NCBI GenBank assembly: GCA_019359215.1
Contig: JAHHHS010000016.1
Coordinates: 36,287-100,286 of the forward strand
Direction: 5' to 3'
Length of the DNA stretch: 64,000 nt
DNA from: Nostoc indistinguendum CM1-VF10
Lineage (GTDB): Bacteria; Cyanobacteriota; Cyanobacteriia; Cyanobacteriales; Nostocaceae
This document shows, piece after piece, positions 1 to 9,182 of the stretch. The notes beneath the pieces are model-generated. The model saw nothing but the letters and a program-made list of their open reading frames with translations, had not been told where the DNA came from and did not search any database. The position numbers and the translations under genes were made by a program. The first letter of the stretch is position 1. The number at the start of each line of letters is the position of its first letter.

Positions 1-422
1 AGTCGCCCCAGTGAGGTTTGAGTTTCACTCACTTGTGCTTGAAGGTTTTTGTAAGAAGCTTGCAGCTTGGCTATTTCTTCCTTAAGAGATGCTTCAGCGC
101 TCTGCAACTCTGCCACTCGCTGCTCTGCTTCTGTATATAAAGAATGGTTTTCTGAACCCAGTGCGGTAGTATTTTCCGGTTGCGACTGCGCTACAAACTC
201 GCCATTTGAATTTTCTGCTAGCTCTAGTGTAGAATCTACTACTTCTGCATTGGAAATGAGTGGCTCAAAAGTTGTGTAATCCTCTGATGAGCTAATGGCT
301 CCTGTTTCTCCCACTGACTCAACAGATGGATTGACTGGATGTTCAACTACATTGTTCTGTTCTTGTTTTTCTGCCAACCGCTCATCAATTGGTTCTGGGG
401 TTTGAGATGCCTCTGGGTTCAT
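1..422 (-). CDS. Partial coiled-coil protein, N-terminal part; runs off the left edge (MNPEASQTPEPIDERLAEKQEQNNVVEH...EQRVAELQSAEASLKEEIAKLQASYKNLQAQVSETQTSLGR)
   Basis: Continuous open frame from ATG (reverse complement of 420-422) to the window edge; acidic then heptad-rich composition. Absent from the supplied ORF track because it has no stop in the window. Confidence 0.7.
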   Translation of the reverse strand, partial: MNPEASQTPEPIDERLAEKQEQNNVVEHPVNPSVESVGETGAISSSEDYTTFEPLISNAEVVDSTLELAENSNGEFVAQSQPENTTALGSENHSLYTEAEQRVAELQSAEASLKEEIAKLQASYKNLQAQVSETQTSLGR

Positions 423-559
423 AAACAATAGTGTAATTCCTATGACGCGAATAAATAGCTTTCAGAAATATTACAATTGACCTGCCATAAAAGTCCTGAG
501 TTATGAGTGCTGAGTTATGAGTCTAGATCGAAACGACTCAGCACAGATGGAACTTAGAA

Positions 560-946
560 CTAAATACGCGGACAACGTTGTTCTAAGCAACTTTTCAAGG
601 TATTGGGATCAAATAAAATCGGCAAAAAGTGAATACTTTTAATTTCTTTAAAGTAAAACAGGATGGGGACTCCATTCCAGAAGATCCGCCAGTTTTGCCA
701 TTCCTGGTAGGGAAAACGCCGAATCAATTTTTCCCCTCTGTAAATATCTAAATCGGTGGCGGTAAATTGCAAACGCAGCGTTAACGCCTGAAACATGAGA
801 AACAAACCAAACAGTGTAAAAACGGAGCCTACCAACGGTTGTACCAACAGTAGTGGAATAGCGGCAATCACCAACACTATAGGTATATTGTAACTAGGCT
901 TGAGTTCCACAGTTGATGTGGAGTTAGGAGCAAATGAACTGGTCAC
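560..946 (-). CDS. DUF3119-like cyanobacterial membrane protein
   Basis: 128 aa ORF; two N-terminal hydrophobic segments followed by a PH-like soluble part. Confidence 0.7.
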   Translation of the reverse strand: MTSSFAPNSTSTVELKPSYNIPIVLVIAAIPLLLVQPLVGSVFTLFGLFLMFQALTLRLQFTATDLDIYRGEKLIRRFPYQEWQNWRIFWNGVPILFYFKEIKSIHFLPILFDPNTLKSCLEQRCPRI

Positions 947-1080
947 AGTCTTAAATCCTGCTTTATTTACTAGGCATCTCTCCTATTTTAGGAGTCAGGA
1001 GTTAGAAGTTAAGAGTTAGAAGTTAAGAGTTAGGAGTGAGGAGTTTTAACTGATAACTCATAACTCCTAATTCCTCACTT

Positions 1081-1875
1081 TTACATCCCTAGAAATGCAC
1101 TGCCAGTCCCCTGAAACATTAACCAAGAAAGAAAAAAGTTGAAAACAAATATAATTAGCAAGGCAGTCACAACAGCAGTTGTGGTTGACTGTCCTACGCC
1201 TTTAGCTCCTCCTGTTGTCGTCAACCCCCAACTGCAACCAATTACGGCGATTAAAATGCCAAAGCAACACGCCTTAATCATGGCGCTAACAATATCCCAG
1301 ATACCAAGAAAGTTACGGGCTGAGTCTAGGAATACCGTATCAGACAGGTTGTAGATATTTGTCGCAATTATTAATCCCCCAAACATCCCTGTTACCAAAG
1401 ACAGGAGGGTTAAAATTGGTAGCATTAAACAGCAGGCAAGAACGCGGGGGATAACCAGGTAATCGATTGGATCTGTTCTCAACATCAACATGGCATCGAT
1501 TTGTTCTGTGACTCGCATGGTACCGATTTCGGCTGCAAAGGCAGAACCTACTCGCCCAGCCAAAATCACTGCTGTCAGCACGGGAGATAGTTCTCGTGTC
1601 AACGCGACAGCAAGCACTCCGCCGATAATGTTTCCTGCGCCAAAGTTGATAAATTCCCGCGCCACCTGAATGGTAAACACTGCACCAACAAAAATAGCTG
1701 TCAATAGGGCAATAAATAGGGAATCTGGCCCAACTGCTGCCATTTGTTGCAAGGTGTTGCGCCGATGGATTTTGCCCTTCAATAGGTGAACTAGTACTTG
1801 CCCACCCAGAAAAATCGCCGCCAGCAGCCGCTGACTCCATTCTCCTAAACTGGATTTGGATGTAGTCTGGTTCAA
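1081..1875 (-). CDS. MlaE/YrbE-family ABC transporter permease
   Basis: 264 aa; typical MlaE motifs (AVALTRELSPVLTAVILAGRVGSAFAAEIGTMRVTEQIDAM). Confidence 0.9.
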   Translation of the reverse strand: MNQTTSKSSLGEWSQRLLAAIFLGGQVLVHLLKGKIHRRNTLQQMAAVGPDSLFIALLTAIFVGAVFTIQVAREFINFGAGNIIGGVLAVALTRELSPVLTAVILAGRVGSAFAAEIGTMRVTEQIDAMLMLRTDPIDYLVIPRVLACCLMLPILTLLSLVTGMFGGLIIATNIYNLSDTVFLDSARNFLGIWDIVSAMIKACCFGILIAVIGCSWGLTTTGGAKGVGQSTTTAVVTALLIIFVFNFFLSWLMFQGTGSAFLGM

Positions 1876-2464
1876 TGTTCTGTAGCTAACTCGGTAACTG
1901 CCTTAAGAATACCGGAAGTCAACCCCTTCGGGGAATTCAAAATTCAAAATTACAATTCCCATAAATAAATTTAGTTGCTCTGTATCCTTTTCTTCTTCGG
2001 TCATTCGCATAGGGATTGGGGATTGAAAAGACGGCAGAGGACAAACTTCTCTCCCTTACTCCACTTCTCTACCAGAGGCTGTACCCGAAGCGTAGCTATG
2101 CCGCAGGCTTTACGGCTACACTCAGTTACCACCTGCTCCCTTGCTTCTTCCCCAGTCTCCAATCCCCAATGGGGCTAAATATTAACTTAGATTAAAGATG
2201 CTCTCAGAAAATGAAGCTGTTATTGAACGTGCTGCCAATCAATAAATAAGTGTTACTCTTGGCTATAACCTTTATTTTGCAAAGGTTTTGCAGATTCAAA
2301 TTCCTTTGTATAACCGCAGCATATGCTGTAACGGGTAGCCGTTTATTTTAATGAAAACTTAAGATTTTTGACAGATTGGTTGTTCAAGAGCGATCGCACG
2401 TATTGTAGAAAATGACGAACTGCTATCTAGCTCTTGTCATATCTACTCACGGAGTTTGTCTTAA

Positions 2465-2761
2465 ATGACTATTTTCAGTAACTTTCTCCGCTCTTTACTA
2501 CTCACGATCATTTTTAGTTTTGTTGCTCCCATATTCCTAGTTGGCGGTGGACTGCTCCTTTTACCCCTCATCGGTTACTTCCCAGGTTTACAAGAGTTAA
2601 CTGAAGCGATCGCTACTCAGATTATGCATTTTCTCGCCACCTTTGGCAGTGGAACTCCCCTCCGTGGATTATTTGTGATTAGTTTTACCTGTAGTTTCGT
2701 CGGGGCCCTGTTTGATATGTACGCTTATTATCGGTGTCAAATTTTACGAATTGATTCCTAA
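2465..2761 (+). CDS. Small membrane protein, unknown function
   Basis: 98 aa, hydrophobic segments, clean intergenic context. Confidence 0.6.
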   Translation: MTIFSNFLRSLLLTIIFSFVAPIFLVGGGLLLLPLIGYFPGLQELTEAIATQIMHFLATFGSGTPLRGLFVISFTCSFVGALFDMYAYYRCQILRIDS

Positions 2762-2797
2762 ACAGTAGAAATAGCTTTGTCAGGCGCTAATGGGCTG

Positions 2798-2861
2798 TAC
2801 AACATAGGGAAACGTAATATCCCATAGTACAACAGAGGGAAACGTAATATCCCATAAGTCA
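2798..2861. repeat. Tandem duplication of a ~32 bp unit (gtacaaca-agggaaacgtaatatcccata)
   Basis: Two adjacent near-identical copies read directly. Confidence 0.8.
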
Positions 2862-3308
2862 AAATACTACTGGTTTTAAGCTAAGTAGAAATTGGTGTTG
2901 CTGAATGAATTTTTTTAATTAAATATTTATTAATTATTAGTTATTAGTTATTGATTACTGGCAACTAGTACAGGTGCGCGACTGTAGTAAATCAATCCTC
3001 AAAAAGTCAAAAATTTGATAATACCAAGGGTTGTAGAATTTTGAATCCTGTAAAACAACTAAAATAGTGTGTGCTAAATCATCATGCTGAACGCTAAACT
3101 AGAGTTTGGCATTTTGGGCTAGCTGTAATTTTTAAGGACTTGATTAGTATTCATTGAGAATATCAAATAAAACCCACTGCAAAATATAAAAATTTCCTTA
3201 AAATTCTGATGCTCAGAATGTCTGCTTATGTTTCTTAACAGAGCAAAGCAGGTCATCTGACTGCTGGGCATCTTATATTAAGTTTATTACGAGGTATGTT
3301 GACAGATC

Positions 3309-4130
3309 ATGATTTGGCCGTTTAAGCCCAAGTTTAGAAAACAAATTGCGCGGATTGAAATTACTGGTGCGATCGCCGGTGCTACCCGCAAACGCGTCCT
3401 AGAAGCCCTGAAAACTGTAGAAGAAAAAAAGTTTCCGGCATTATTGCTCCGGATCGATAGCCCTGGTGGTACAGTCGGAGATTCCCAAGAAATCTACAGC
3501 GCCCTGAAGCGTTTGCGCGAAAAAATTAAAATCGTCGCTAGTTTTGGGAATATCTCGGCTTCTGGAGGAGTCTACATCGGCATGGGAGCCGAACACATCG
3601 TAGCTAACCCAGGAACGATTACGGGTAGTATTGGTGTGATTTTGCGTGGGAATAACTTGGAACGCTTGCTAGAAAAAATTGGTGTTTCCTTCCAGGTAAT
3701 TAAGTCTGGCCCTTACAAAGACATATTGTCTTTTGATCGGCAACTGACTCAACCAGAAGAAAACATCCTGCAAGAGTTGATTGACACAAGTTATCAGCAG
3801 TTTGTCCAAACGGTAGCTGATGGTCGTTCTTTAACAGTAGAAGCTGTGAAAAGTTTCGCCGATGGCCGGATTTTTACTGGACAGCAAGCCCTAGAGTTGG
3901 GTGTTGTAGATCGCTTGGGCACAGAAGAAGATGCCCGTCGCTGGACAGCAGAACTAGTCGGACTTGATCCAGAAAAAACTCTCTGCTATACCCTAGAAGA
4001 ACGTAAACCCTTATTGAGTCGCCTTTTACCAGGGAGTCGTCAGTTTTCATCAGGAATTCGATCTGGAATTGATTGGCTCGAATTTGAAGTGTCTACTAGT
4101 GGTTTACCGTTGTGGTTATATCGACCTTAA
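3309..4130 (+). CDS. sppA: Signal peptide peptidase SppA (S49 family)
   Basis: 273 aa; LRIDSPGGTVGDSQEIY, ASGGVYIGMGAEHIVANPGTITGSIGVI. Confidence 0.9.
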   Translation: MIWPFKPKFRKQIARIEITGAIAGATRKRVLEALKTVEEKKFPALLLRIDSPGGTVGDSQEIYSALKRLREKIKIVASFGNISASGGVYIGMGAEHIVANPGTITGSIGVILRGNNLERLLEKIGVSFQVIKSGPYKDILSFDRQLTQPEENILQELIDTSYQQFVQTVADGRSLTVEAVKSFADGRIFTGQQALELGVVDRLGTEEDARRWTAELVGLDPEKTLCYTLEERKPLLSRLLPGSRQFSSGIRSGIDWLEFEVSTSGLPLWLYRP

Positions 4131-4226
4131 TATGAGTTAGGAGATAAGAGTGAGGAGTTAGAAGTTAAAACTCTCAATTTGTCACTCTTAACTCCTAATT
4201 CCTAACTTTTTTGTTTTAAGGAGGAT

Positions 4227-4646
4227 TTGGGCGTGGAGTGGCAAATGCGGGCTATTCGCGGAGCAACAACCGTTTCAGAAAATACCGTTGAGGCAATGCG
4301 AGAGGTAGTGACAGAACTGCTAGATGAACTAGAAAACCGGAATCAATTCCAGCCGAAGGACATGATTAGTGTGACTTTCTCAGTGACACGCGATTTAGAT
4401 GCTATTTTTCCAGCTGCGATCGCTAGATCGCGTCCTGGTTGGGATAATGTGGCCATGTTGGATGTGCAGCAAATGCACGTCGAAGGCAGCTTACAGCGCT
4501 GCATTCGGTTCTTAATCCACGCTTATCTGCCAGCTTCCGCCTCAATTCATCATATTTATTTACGCAATGCTGCTAGCTTGCGTCCCGACTGGAGTTTGCC
4601 CCAGTCTTTACAAACATCACAGCCAGTAGTGAAGTCAAAAGTGTAA
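4227..4646 (+). CDS. aroH: Chorismate mutase, AroH type
   Basis: MRAIRGATTVSENT...FSVTRDLDAIFPAAIAR; start more likely the ATG at ~4245. Confidence 0.9.
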   Translation: MGVEWQMRAIRGATTVSENTVEAMREVVTELLDELENRNQFQPKDMISVTFSVTRDLDAIFPAAIARSRPGWDNVAMLDVQQMHVEGSLQRCIRFLIHAYLPASASIHHIYLRNAASLRPDWSLPQSLQTSQPVVKSKV

Positions 4647-4822
4647 ATATACTTAGAATAAAATATATGTAATAAACAGCACAAAAATATCATTGTGTGC
4701 TGATGTGTTTGTTCAACCTGCTGCTGGTAGGAAAATATTACTAGTTTGTCATAGTAATTTGGAGTCATTGGTGAGGCGATCGCGGCCAAAATCAAGATGT
4801 TGAGTTGTGAAGGGAGTTTGAA

Positions 4823-5374
4823 ATGAATCATCAAAAACAACTCACTGCAATGCTTGTTCCATTCTATTTAGGGGAGCAACAAGATTCAAAAGGTCGCACA
4901 ATTCAAGAGATGTGGACTTGGGATTTTGAAGAATTGGAGTGTGTCCATGATTATATTCAGTGGTTGTTCCCTTTGCCTGAGCGAAGTGCATTCAATCGTG
5001 ATGCACCCATTGTTGATGAGAAAGTAATTCGAGCATTTCAAAGCAACCCACACCTACGTCAAAATTTGCTGCGTTCCTTCACAGTCATGCTTAAATTTTA
5101 TGGGTTGCAACGCCACCAGAGTAATGACGGAAAAATAATTGTCAGCCAGTCAGAAGAGTATCCGAATCGTAAACCCGAATGGGTCTGTATATGTGACCAC
5201 AATTATCTTAGGATCACCCGTATATTAAAGTGCTTAATAACATTTGGATTGGAGAATGAAGCCCAAGCATTTTATGAATGCTTGCAGCAAATCTACCAGG
5301 AGAATAGCGATCGCATTGGAAGTGAAACATTTCAGTATTGGACAATTGCAGTCAAACCCAATGCGACAATGTAA
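4823..5374 (+). CDS. Opioid growth factor receptor (OGFr_N)-like conserved protein
   Basis: TWDFEELECVHDYIQWLFPLPERSAFNRDAPIVDEKVIRAFQSNPHLRQNLLRSFTVMLKFYGL resembles the OGFr conserved region. Confidence 0.75.
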   Translation: MNHQKQLTAMLVPFYLGEQQDSKGRTIQEMWTWDFEELECVHDYIQWLFPLPERSAFNRDAPIVDEKVIRAFQSNPHLRQNLLRSFTVMLKFYGLQRHQSNDGKIIVSQSEEYPNRKPEWVCICDHNYLRITRILKCLITFGLENEAQAFYECLQQIYQENSDRIGSETFQYWTIAVKPNATM

Positions 5375-5491
5375 CAATAGTGATACTGTTCAGCGATGGC
5401 CCTTTGCAAAGGGGAATAAAATATATGCGGAGATTTCTGAGACAACGAGAGTTAGGATCGGAAGGTAGGCTGTAGCTGACAAGCTAAGTAT

Positions 5492-5716
5492 ATGACATCC
5501 ACATCGCGTGTTATTTATAGTGACCCCGATATATTGGGGGGAACCCCTGTTTTTGTTGGCACTCGTGTGCCGATAAAAACCTTGCTCGATTATCTAAAAG
5601 CGGGTGACTCACTAGATGAGTTTTTAGATCACTTTCCTAGTGTCAGCCGTCAGCAAGCAATCGCCACTCTCGAATTAGCAAAGGAAATGCTAACGGTCTA
5701 TGCGAATTCTGCTTGA
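5492..5716 (+). CDS. DUF433 family antitoxin-like protein
   Basis: YSDPDILGGTPVFVGTRVPIKTLLDYLKAGDSLDEFLDHFPSVSRQQAIATLELAKE. Confidence 0.9.
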   Translation: MTSTSRVIYSDPDILGGTPVFVGTRVPIKTLLDYLKAGDSLDEFLDHFPSVSRQQAIATLELAKEMLTVYANSA

Positions 5717-6026
5717 TGAGTGTGTTCCACGACCCTTAAGGGGTGAACTCACTGATTATGAGGTACGCACAGTTGTGGAAATGGGATGGTCGGGCAAAAA
5801 GAATGGCGAACTGTTGCAACTGATGATCCAGGAGAATTTCACAATTCTCCTCACAACAGACCAAAACTTACGATATCAGCAAAACTTGCAACAGGTTGGA
5901 GTTGCAGTCGTTGTTCTAGTAGCATCTAGTAATCGCCTACCTGATTTGCTTCCATTGATACCCAGTGTTCGTAGTGTCCTAGCAACGATCGCTCCAGGTG
6001 TAGTTGTTGAAATCAGATATTTTTGA
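5700..6026 (+). CDS. DUF5615 PIN-like toxin protein
   Basis: MRILLDECVPRPLRGEL...LLTTDQNLRYQQNL; overlaps the DUF433 gene by 17 bp. Confidence 0.85.
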   Translation: MRILLDECVPRPLRGELTDYEVRTVVEMGWSGKKNGELLQLMIQENFTILLTTDQNLRYQQNLQQVGVAVVVLVASSNRLPDLLPLIPSVRSVLATIAPGVVVEIRYF

Positions 6027-6056
6027 CGCGAGCTTAATACAACAACTCTATTCTTT

Positions 6057-6965
6057 TTAATGATGAAACCGAATTCCTAAAAAGATGTCATAAACAAACT
6101 CAAAAAAGTCCTTTTTCTGCAACAATCCTGAAGTTTGATAACAGCCTTTTTGATCTAAAAGTGGCTTCATGACATAGTATGCAGCTTGGTAATTATACCA
6201 AGGAATAGAAGGCCACAAATGATGAATTAAGTGGTAATTCTGCCCCATAATCAAAATATTAAGAACTTGGTTTGGGTAGACACGAGCATTTTTCCAGCGA
6301 TCGCGCTCTGCAAAAGGACGATGCGGTAAATAATCAAAAAATAATCCCAGTGCTATCCCCACCACAAAAGCTGGTATAAACCAAAAATTCAGAATGTAAC
6401 CCAAAAAGTGGTATTGCACCGATATATAAACAATTACACCGACAATTAAACGGCTAATGAACCATTCTAATAGCTCATATTTACGCCACAGTCGCCGTTG
6501 AAAGAAAAACACCTCATGGTATAAAAACCGCACTGCAATCAGCCAGAGTGGACCACCCGTAGAAACATAATGATCTGGGTCGTCTTCGGGATGATTGACA
6601 TGACCATGATGCTGTAAATGCACCCGCGTAAACACTGGAAAAGCAAAAGCTAGCATTAATGCACTGCCATGTCCTAACATCGCATTCATTACCCGGTTGC
6701 GATGGGCAGATTGGTGACAAGCGTCATGAATTACCGTCCCAGCACAATGCAAAGCAATAGTGTTAACGCTAAAGCACAGCCAGTGCGGCCATTCCCAAAG
6801 CCAGTAACCAAAGTTAGATAACACCAGCATTATTACAGCTACCAAAAACAGCAGTAGCGTGGGATTAAAATCACCAGGAGGCGCTAAAAATTCCTTTGGC
6901 GGGATTGTCAGTGGCTTTTTTGCCTCCGATGCGATCATCTCTAACATTGACTCCTTCTTAATCAA
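6057..6965 (-). CDS. crtR: Beta-carotene hydroxylase CrtR (fatty acid desaturase-like)
   Basis: His boxes HDACHQSAHR, HLQHHGHVNHPEDDPDH, NYHLIHHLWPSIPWY. Confidence 0.85.
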   Translation of the reverse strand: MIKKESMLEMIASEAKKPLTIPPKEFLAPPGDFNPTLLLFLVAVIMLVLSNFGYWLWEWPHWLCFSVNTIALHCAGTVIHDACHQSAHRNRVMNAMLGHGSALMLAFAFPVFTRVHLQHHGHVNHPEDDPDHYVSTGGPLWLIAVRFLYHEVFFFQRRLWRKYELLEWFISRLIVGVIVYISVQYHFLGYILNFWFIPAFVVGIALGLFFDYLPHRPFAERDRWKNARVYPNQVLNILIMGQNYHLIHHLWPSIPWYNYQAAYYVMKPLLDQKGCYQTSGLLQKKDFFEFVYDIFLGIRFHH

Positions 6966-7318
6966 ACATTACAAATATACGATAAAGATTAGGAAAGAAT
7001 AAATTTATGTAAAGTTTTGTATAGCAAGATTTATCTACAGCTTTAAATATCAGTAGATGAATAACGCTATGATTCCAAACAAAGCCTAATCTTTACTAAT
7101 AATTGGGATATGACAATCGGCAAGGAGTTAAAGGGATAAACTCCTTAGTGAGGAGGATGGATACAAGATTGTTGTAATATATCAAGTCTATCCCACAGAA
7201 CCCACTCTCCCAAGAAACACTCTCTAACTGCTTATATCTATTGGTATAGCAGTAACTGAAAAGGAGATGCCACTTAAGTTACGATGACTTCCCAGATAGC
7301 TCCCTAACTTCAGCCCTT

Positions 7319-9088
7319 ATGCAATTAAGAGATTCTCTGCGCCGGACAAAAATTGTCGCTACTATTGGCCCCGCTACTAGTAGTCCTGAAATGCTCAAGG
7401 CGATTATTGAAGCGGGAGCCACGACGCTACGACTCAATTTCTCCCACGGAACTCATGCCGACCATCAGCGTAGTATTCGCTTAATTCGGCAAACGGCTTT
7501 TGAACTAAATCAACCAGTGGCTATTCTCCAAGACTTGCAGGGCCCAAAAATTCGCTTGGGGAAGTTTGACAACGGATCTATAGTTGTGACAAAAGGCGAT
7601 CGCTTCACCTTGACAAATCGCCCGGTGGTAGGTACGCAAGAAATTAGCTGCGTCACCTACGATTATTTAGCCGAAGAAGTTCCAGTTGGCGCAAAAATCC
7701 TGCTTGATGATGGACGAGTAGAAATGGTTGTGGAGGAAATTAACCGGGACAAAGGTGATTTGCATTGTCGCATCACTGTACCTGGTAAACTTTCTAACAA
7801 CAAAGGCGTGAATTTTCCCGGTGTTTACCTGTCAGTTAAAGCAATGACCGACAAAGACCGAGAGGATCTGATGTTTGGTCTAGATCAGGGTGTAGATTGG
7901 GTGGCACTTTCCTTTGTCCGCAATCCGCAGGATTTGATCGAAATTAAAGAGTTAATTTCCAGTACAGGCAAGCAAGTGCCAGTAGTTGCCAAAATTGAAA
8001 AGCACGAGGCCATAGAACAAATGGAGGCAGTTCTGGCTTTGTGTGATGGTGTAATGGTTGCTAGAGGCGACTTAGGTGTGGAACTGCCAGCAGAGGATGT
8101 CCCAGTACTGCAAAAGCGGCTAATTGCTACAGCAAATCGCTTGGGGATTCCCATCATCACCGCCACTCAGATGTTAGACAGCATGGTGAGCAATCCCCGT
8201 CCCACTCGCGCTGAAGTATCGGATGTAGCAAATGCGATTTTAGATGGCACGGATGCGGTAATGCTCTCTAATGAAACCGCTGTGGGTAGCTTCCCTGTAG
8301 AAGCAGTGGCGACGATGGCGCGAATTGCCGAGCGTATGGAGCAGGAAGAAGCCCAACACTTAAACTTACGTTCTTTGAGAGATTCCCGGCGCTCCATTCC
8401 CAATGCGATTAGTCAAGCTGTAGGGCAAATTGCCGAACAACTAGGCGCAGCAGCAATCATGACCCTAACGCAAACTGGAGCAACAGCTCGCAATGTATCT
8501 AAGTTCCGTCCCCAAACACCGATTTTGGCAGTGACACCCCATGTGAATGTGGCGCGGCAGCTACAGATGGTGTGGGGAGTAAAACCCCTGTTAGTACTAG
8601 GATTACCTTCGACTGGTCAGACATTTCAAGCTGCGATTAACGTGGCTCAAGAGCTTAAATTACTGTCTGAGGGAGATTTAGTAGTAATGACTGCTGGCAC
8701 ACTCCAAGGAATTTCCGGCTCCACAGATTTGATTAAAGTTGAGGTGGTGACGGCAATACTAGGTCACGGAATTGGGCTGGGACAAGGTTCAGTGAGTGGT
8801 CGCGCACGAGTAGCTAATACTGGCATGGATGTTAGTAACTTTAATCCTGGAGACATATTAGTTGCACCTCGCACTAGTGCTGATTTTGTTGAAGCAATTC
8901 GTAAAGCTGCCGGAATTATTACGGAAGAGGAAAGTCTCACAAGTCACGCAGCAATCATCGGCTTGCGTCTCGGTGTGCCAGTTATTGTCGGCGTGAAGCA
9001 GGCAACGCAGGCGATTCGGGATGGGGCGATCATAACGCTGGATCTGCAACGGGGTTTGATTTACTCTGGGGCGGTGAGAACGCATTAG
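7319..9088 (+). CDS. pyk: Pyruvate kinase with C-terminal PEP-utilising domain
   Basis: RRTKIVATIGPATSSPEML, LQDLQGPKIRLG, MVARGDLGVELP; C-terminal GILVAPRTSADFVEAIRKAAGIITEEESLTSHAAIIG. Confidence 0.95.
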   Translation: MQLRDSLRRTKIVATIGPATSSPEMLKAIIEAGATTLRLNFSHGTHADHQRSIRLIRQTAFELNQPVAILQDLQGPKIRLGKFDNGSIVVTKGDRFTLTNRPVVGTQEISCVTYDYLAEEVPVGAKILLDDGRVEMVVEEINRDKGDLHCRITVPGKLSNNKGVNFPGVYLSVKAMTDKDREDLMFGLDQGVDWVALSFVRNPQDLIEIKELISSTGKQVPVVAKIEKHEAIEQMEAVLALCDGVMVARGDLGVELPAEDVPVLQKRLIATANRLGIPIITATQMLDSMVSNPRPTRAEVSDVANAILDGTDAVMLSNETAVGSFPVEAVATMARIAERMEQEEAQHLNLRSLRDSRRSIPNAISQAVGQIAEQLGAAAIMTLTQTGATARNVSKFRPQTPILAVTPHVNVARQLQMVWGVKPLLVLGLPSTGQTFQAAINVAQELKLLSEGDLVVMTAGTLQGISGSTDLIKVEVVTAILGHGIGLGQGSVSGRARVANTGMDVSNFNPGDILVAPRTSADFVEAIRKAAGIITEEESLTSHAAIIGLRLGVPVIVGVKQATQAIRDGAIITLDLQRGLIYSGAVRTH

Positions 9089-9092
9089 GATT

Positions 9093-9180
9093 GGTGAAGA
9101 AGCAGGGGAGCAGGGGCAAGGGGGAGAATTAATAACCAATACCTCATGCCCAATGCCCAATGCCCCATGCCCAATCCCTT
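9093..9180. repeat. Heptanucleotide-type short tandem repeats (ggagcag-ggggcaa / cccaatg-ccccatg)
   Basis: Direct reading: 'catgcccaatgcccaatgccccatgcccaatccc'. Confidence 0.75.
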
Positions 9181-9182
9181 TA

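Noticed and set aside
67-279. Plus-strand 70-aa ORF
   Set aside because: Antisense to the open minus-strand coiled-coil gene; Ser/Cys-rich low-quality translation.
1340-1840. 166-aa minus-strand ORF inside the mlaE-like gene
   Set aside because: Alternative frame of a clearly recognised permease gene.
5244-5468. 74-aa plus-strand ORF
   Set aside because: Overlaps the OGFr-like gene in another frame and lacks coding character.
7885-8403. Two minus-strand ORFs within pyk
   Set aside because: Antisense to pyruvate kinase; no recognisable protein features.
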